This document shows, piece by piece, positions 63,016 to 64,000 of a DNA stretch of 64,000 bases; position 1 is the first letter of the stretch; each line of letters begins with the position of its first letter. Origin of the DNA: Pseudomonadales bacterium (lineage in GTDB: Bacteria; Pseudomonadota; Gammaproteobacteria; Pseudomonadales; Pseudohongiellaceae); contig WLWQ01000002.1 in the NCBI GenBank assembly GCA_012103535.1, positions 310,001-374,000 on the forward strand, given 5' to 3'. The notes beneath the pieces are model-generated. The model searched no databases. It saw only the letters and a program-made list of their open reading frames with translations, and was not told the origin of the DNA. The position numbers and the translations under genes are program-made.

Positions 63016-64000
63016 TTAGATAATCTCAGAGTTATAACCATTCTCGCGCAGAGAATTTAGAATCTTGTCGGCCTGACTGGCGTCCCGAGTTTCAACAGTA
63101 AGATAGAGATCGGCTTCTTTAACCGGGACGCTGGAGAACATGCGCTGGTGTGACACTTCTAAAATATTACCTCCCAGTTCACCGATTAGTTGAGTCACAT
63201 CCGAGAGAGTTCCGGGAGAATCAGAAATCTTGATCAAGTAGCGCACGATGCGGCCTTTGCGCACCAGCCGTCGCATAAGCACCGAAGCGAGAATACGGGA
63301 ATCGATATTTGCGCCACACAAAAGCACTGCCGTTTGTTGCCCTTTAAACAATTCAGGTTTTGTCATGACAGCGGCTAGCGAAGCGGCGCCAGCCCCTTCC
63401 GCCACCGTTTTCTCAATAGTAACTAGCAGATCAATCGCATCTTCAATCGACTCTTCACTCACGACGATAATGTCATCCACTAGTTTCTTTATAACTTGAA
63501 GAGTGAGTTCACCTGGTTGCTTTACTGCGATGCCCTCAGCGATTGTGGTACCGCCACAAGGTGTGTCAGTGCCGGTCATGGCGTTGTTAACAGATGGATA
63601 ACCCTCGACTTCGACGCCAATGATACGAATGGACGGTTTAATCTCCTTAGCGGCGATCGCTATTCCACTGATTAACCCACCGCCTCCTATCGGCACTACT
63701 ATTACTTCCAAATCAGGATTCGCTTCCATCATCTCCAAAGCAATTGTTCCCTGGCCGGCCATTATCTGTTCATCATCATAGGGATGAATAAAAGTTAAGC
63801 CTTTCGCTGCTGCTATTTCCTGTGCATGGCTCGCGGCTTCGTCCAGCGATGATCCTTCCAAGATTACTTCGGCATTAAAGTTCTGCGTGTCTTCAACTTT
63901 AACATTCGGTGTGTTCTTAGGCATGACGATAGTGGTTGGGATGCCAAGCCGTTGACCATGATAAGCCACGGCTTTTGCGTGATTGCCCGCAGACATAGCA
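63016..64000 (-). CDS. ilvA: Threonine ammonia-lyase (5' end beyond window)
   Basis: PLP-dependent enzyme that deaminates threonine to 2-oxobutanoate, the first step of isoleucine synthesis or threonine catabolism. The visible 328 codons begin at SAGNHAKAVAY of the substrate loop. They contain the PLP phosphate-binding VPIGGGGLISGIA, and then a C-terminal ACT-like domain (about the last 85 residues, LIKISDSPGTLSDVTQLIGELGG). The PLP-lysine region lies upstream of the window. One ACT domain and the length fit catabolic TdcB-like/short IlvA enzymes better than the two-ACT biosynthetic form, so the symbol is provisional. Confidence 0.9.
   Translation of the reverse strand, partial: AMSAGNHAKAVAYHGQRLGIPTTIVMPKNTPNVKVEDTQNFNAEVILEGSSLDEAASHAQEIAAAKGLTFIHPYDDEQIMAGQGTIALEMMEANPDLEVIVVPIGGGGLISGIAIAAKEIKPSIRIIGVEVEGYPSVNNAMTGTDTPCGGTTIAEGIAVKQPGELTLQVIKKLVDDIIVVSEESIEDAIDLLVTIEKTVAEGAGAASLAAVMTKPELFKGQQTAVLLCGANIDSRILASVLMRRLVRKGRIVRYLIKISDSPGTLSDVTQLIGELGGNILEVSHQRMFSSVPVKEADLYLTVETRDASQADKILNSLRENGYNSEII

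Overview
The window is a 64 kb piece of a gammaproteobacterial chromosome, probably from a marine or other aquatic heterotroph. The placement rests on gene order typical of Gammaproteobacteria: pilMNOPQ-aroK-aroB-damX, carA-carB-greA, yhbY/rlmE, ftsH-folP-glmM-tpiA-secG-tRNA-Leu-tRNA-fMet-rimP-nusA-infB-rbfA-truB-rpsO-pnp. TonB-dependent receptors, a DmdC-like acyl-CoA dehydrogenase, a fused isobutyryl-CoA mutase and a heme/copper oxidoreductase-like secreted protein suggest an organic-matter degrader. Genus and species cannot be assigned from sequence alone. GTG and TTG starts are frequent.

Region 1 (1-10.2 kb) holds the type IV pilus alignment and secretin operon, then shikimate genes, a DamX-like SPOR protein, hemE and folK. 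Region 2 (10.2-16 kb) is more variable: an orphan TonB-receptor-like barrel, comF, an acyl-CoA dehydrogenase and an ECF sigma/DUF3379 pair. Region 3 (16-25.4 kb) has dapB, carAB behind a possible attenuator, greA, yhbY, a 267-bp element with 33-bp inverted ends, rlmE and ftsH. Region 4 (25.4-38.7 kb) is the conserved folate/cell wall/translation block. It contains two tRNA genes, each followed by a decayed copy of its own 3' half, and it closes with a strong terminator after pnp.

Region 5 (38.8-64 kb) is accessory. It starts with a TonB-dependent receptor broken by an exact 11-bp tandem duplication. Divergent from it is a secreted cytochrome-c/copper-monooxygenase-like protein with a secreted partner. 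Next come a membrane protein, a secreted alpha/beta hydrolase, IcmF, an EamA transporter and a methyltransferase. A second ECF sigma/anti-sigma/membrane-protein operon follows, with a recognisable ECF-type promoter. Downstream is a very large secreted LCCL/FN3-like/thrombospondin-3-repeat protein interrupted by one in-frame TAG. The region ends with an ACE-like M2 peptidase lipoprotein and the 3' part of a threonine ammonia-lyase gene that runs off the window.

The most unusual signals are the two broken surface-protein genes with identifiable lesions, the structured inverted-repeat element ahead of rlmE, the tRNA half-copies, the possible leader-peptide attenuator of carAB, the signal-peptide-bearing receptor C-terminal barrel with no plug, and the heme/copper secreted pair. 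No CRISPR array, complete insertion sequence, prophage, rRNA or origin was seen.
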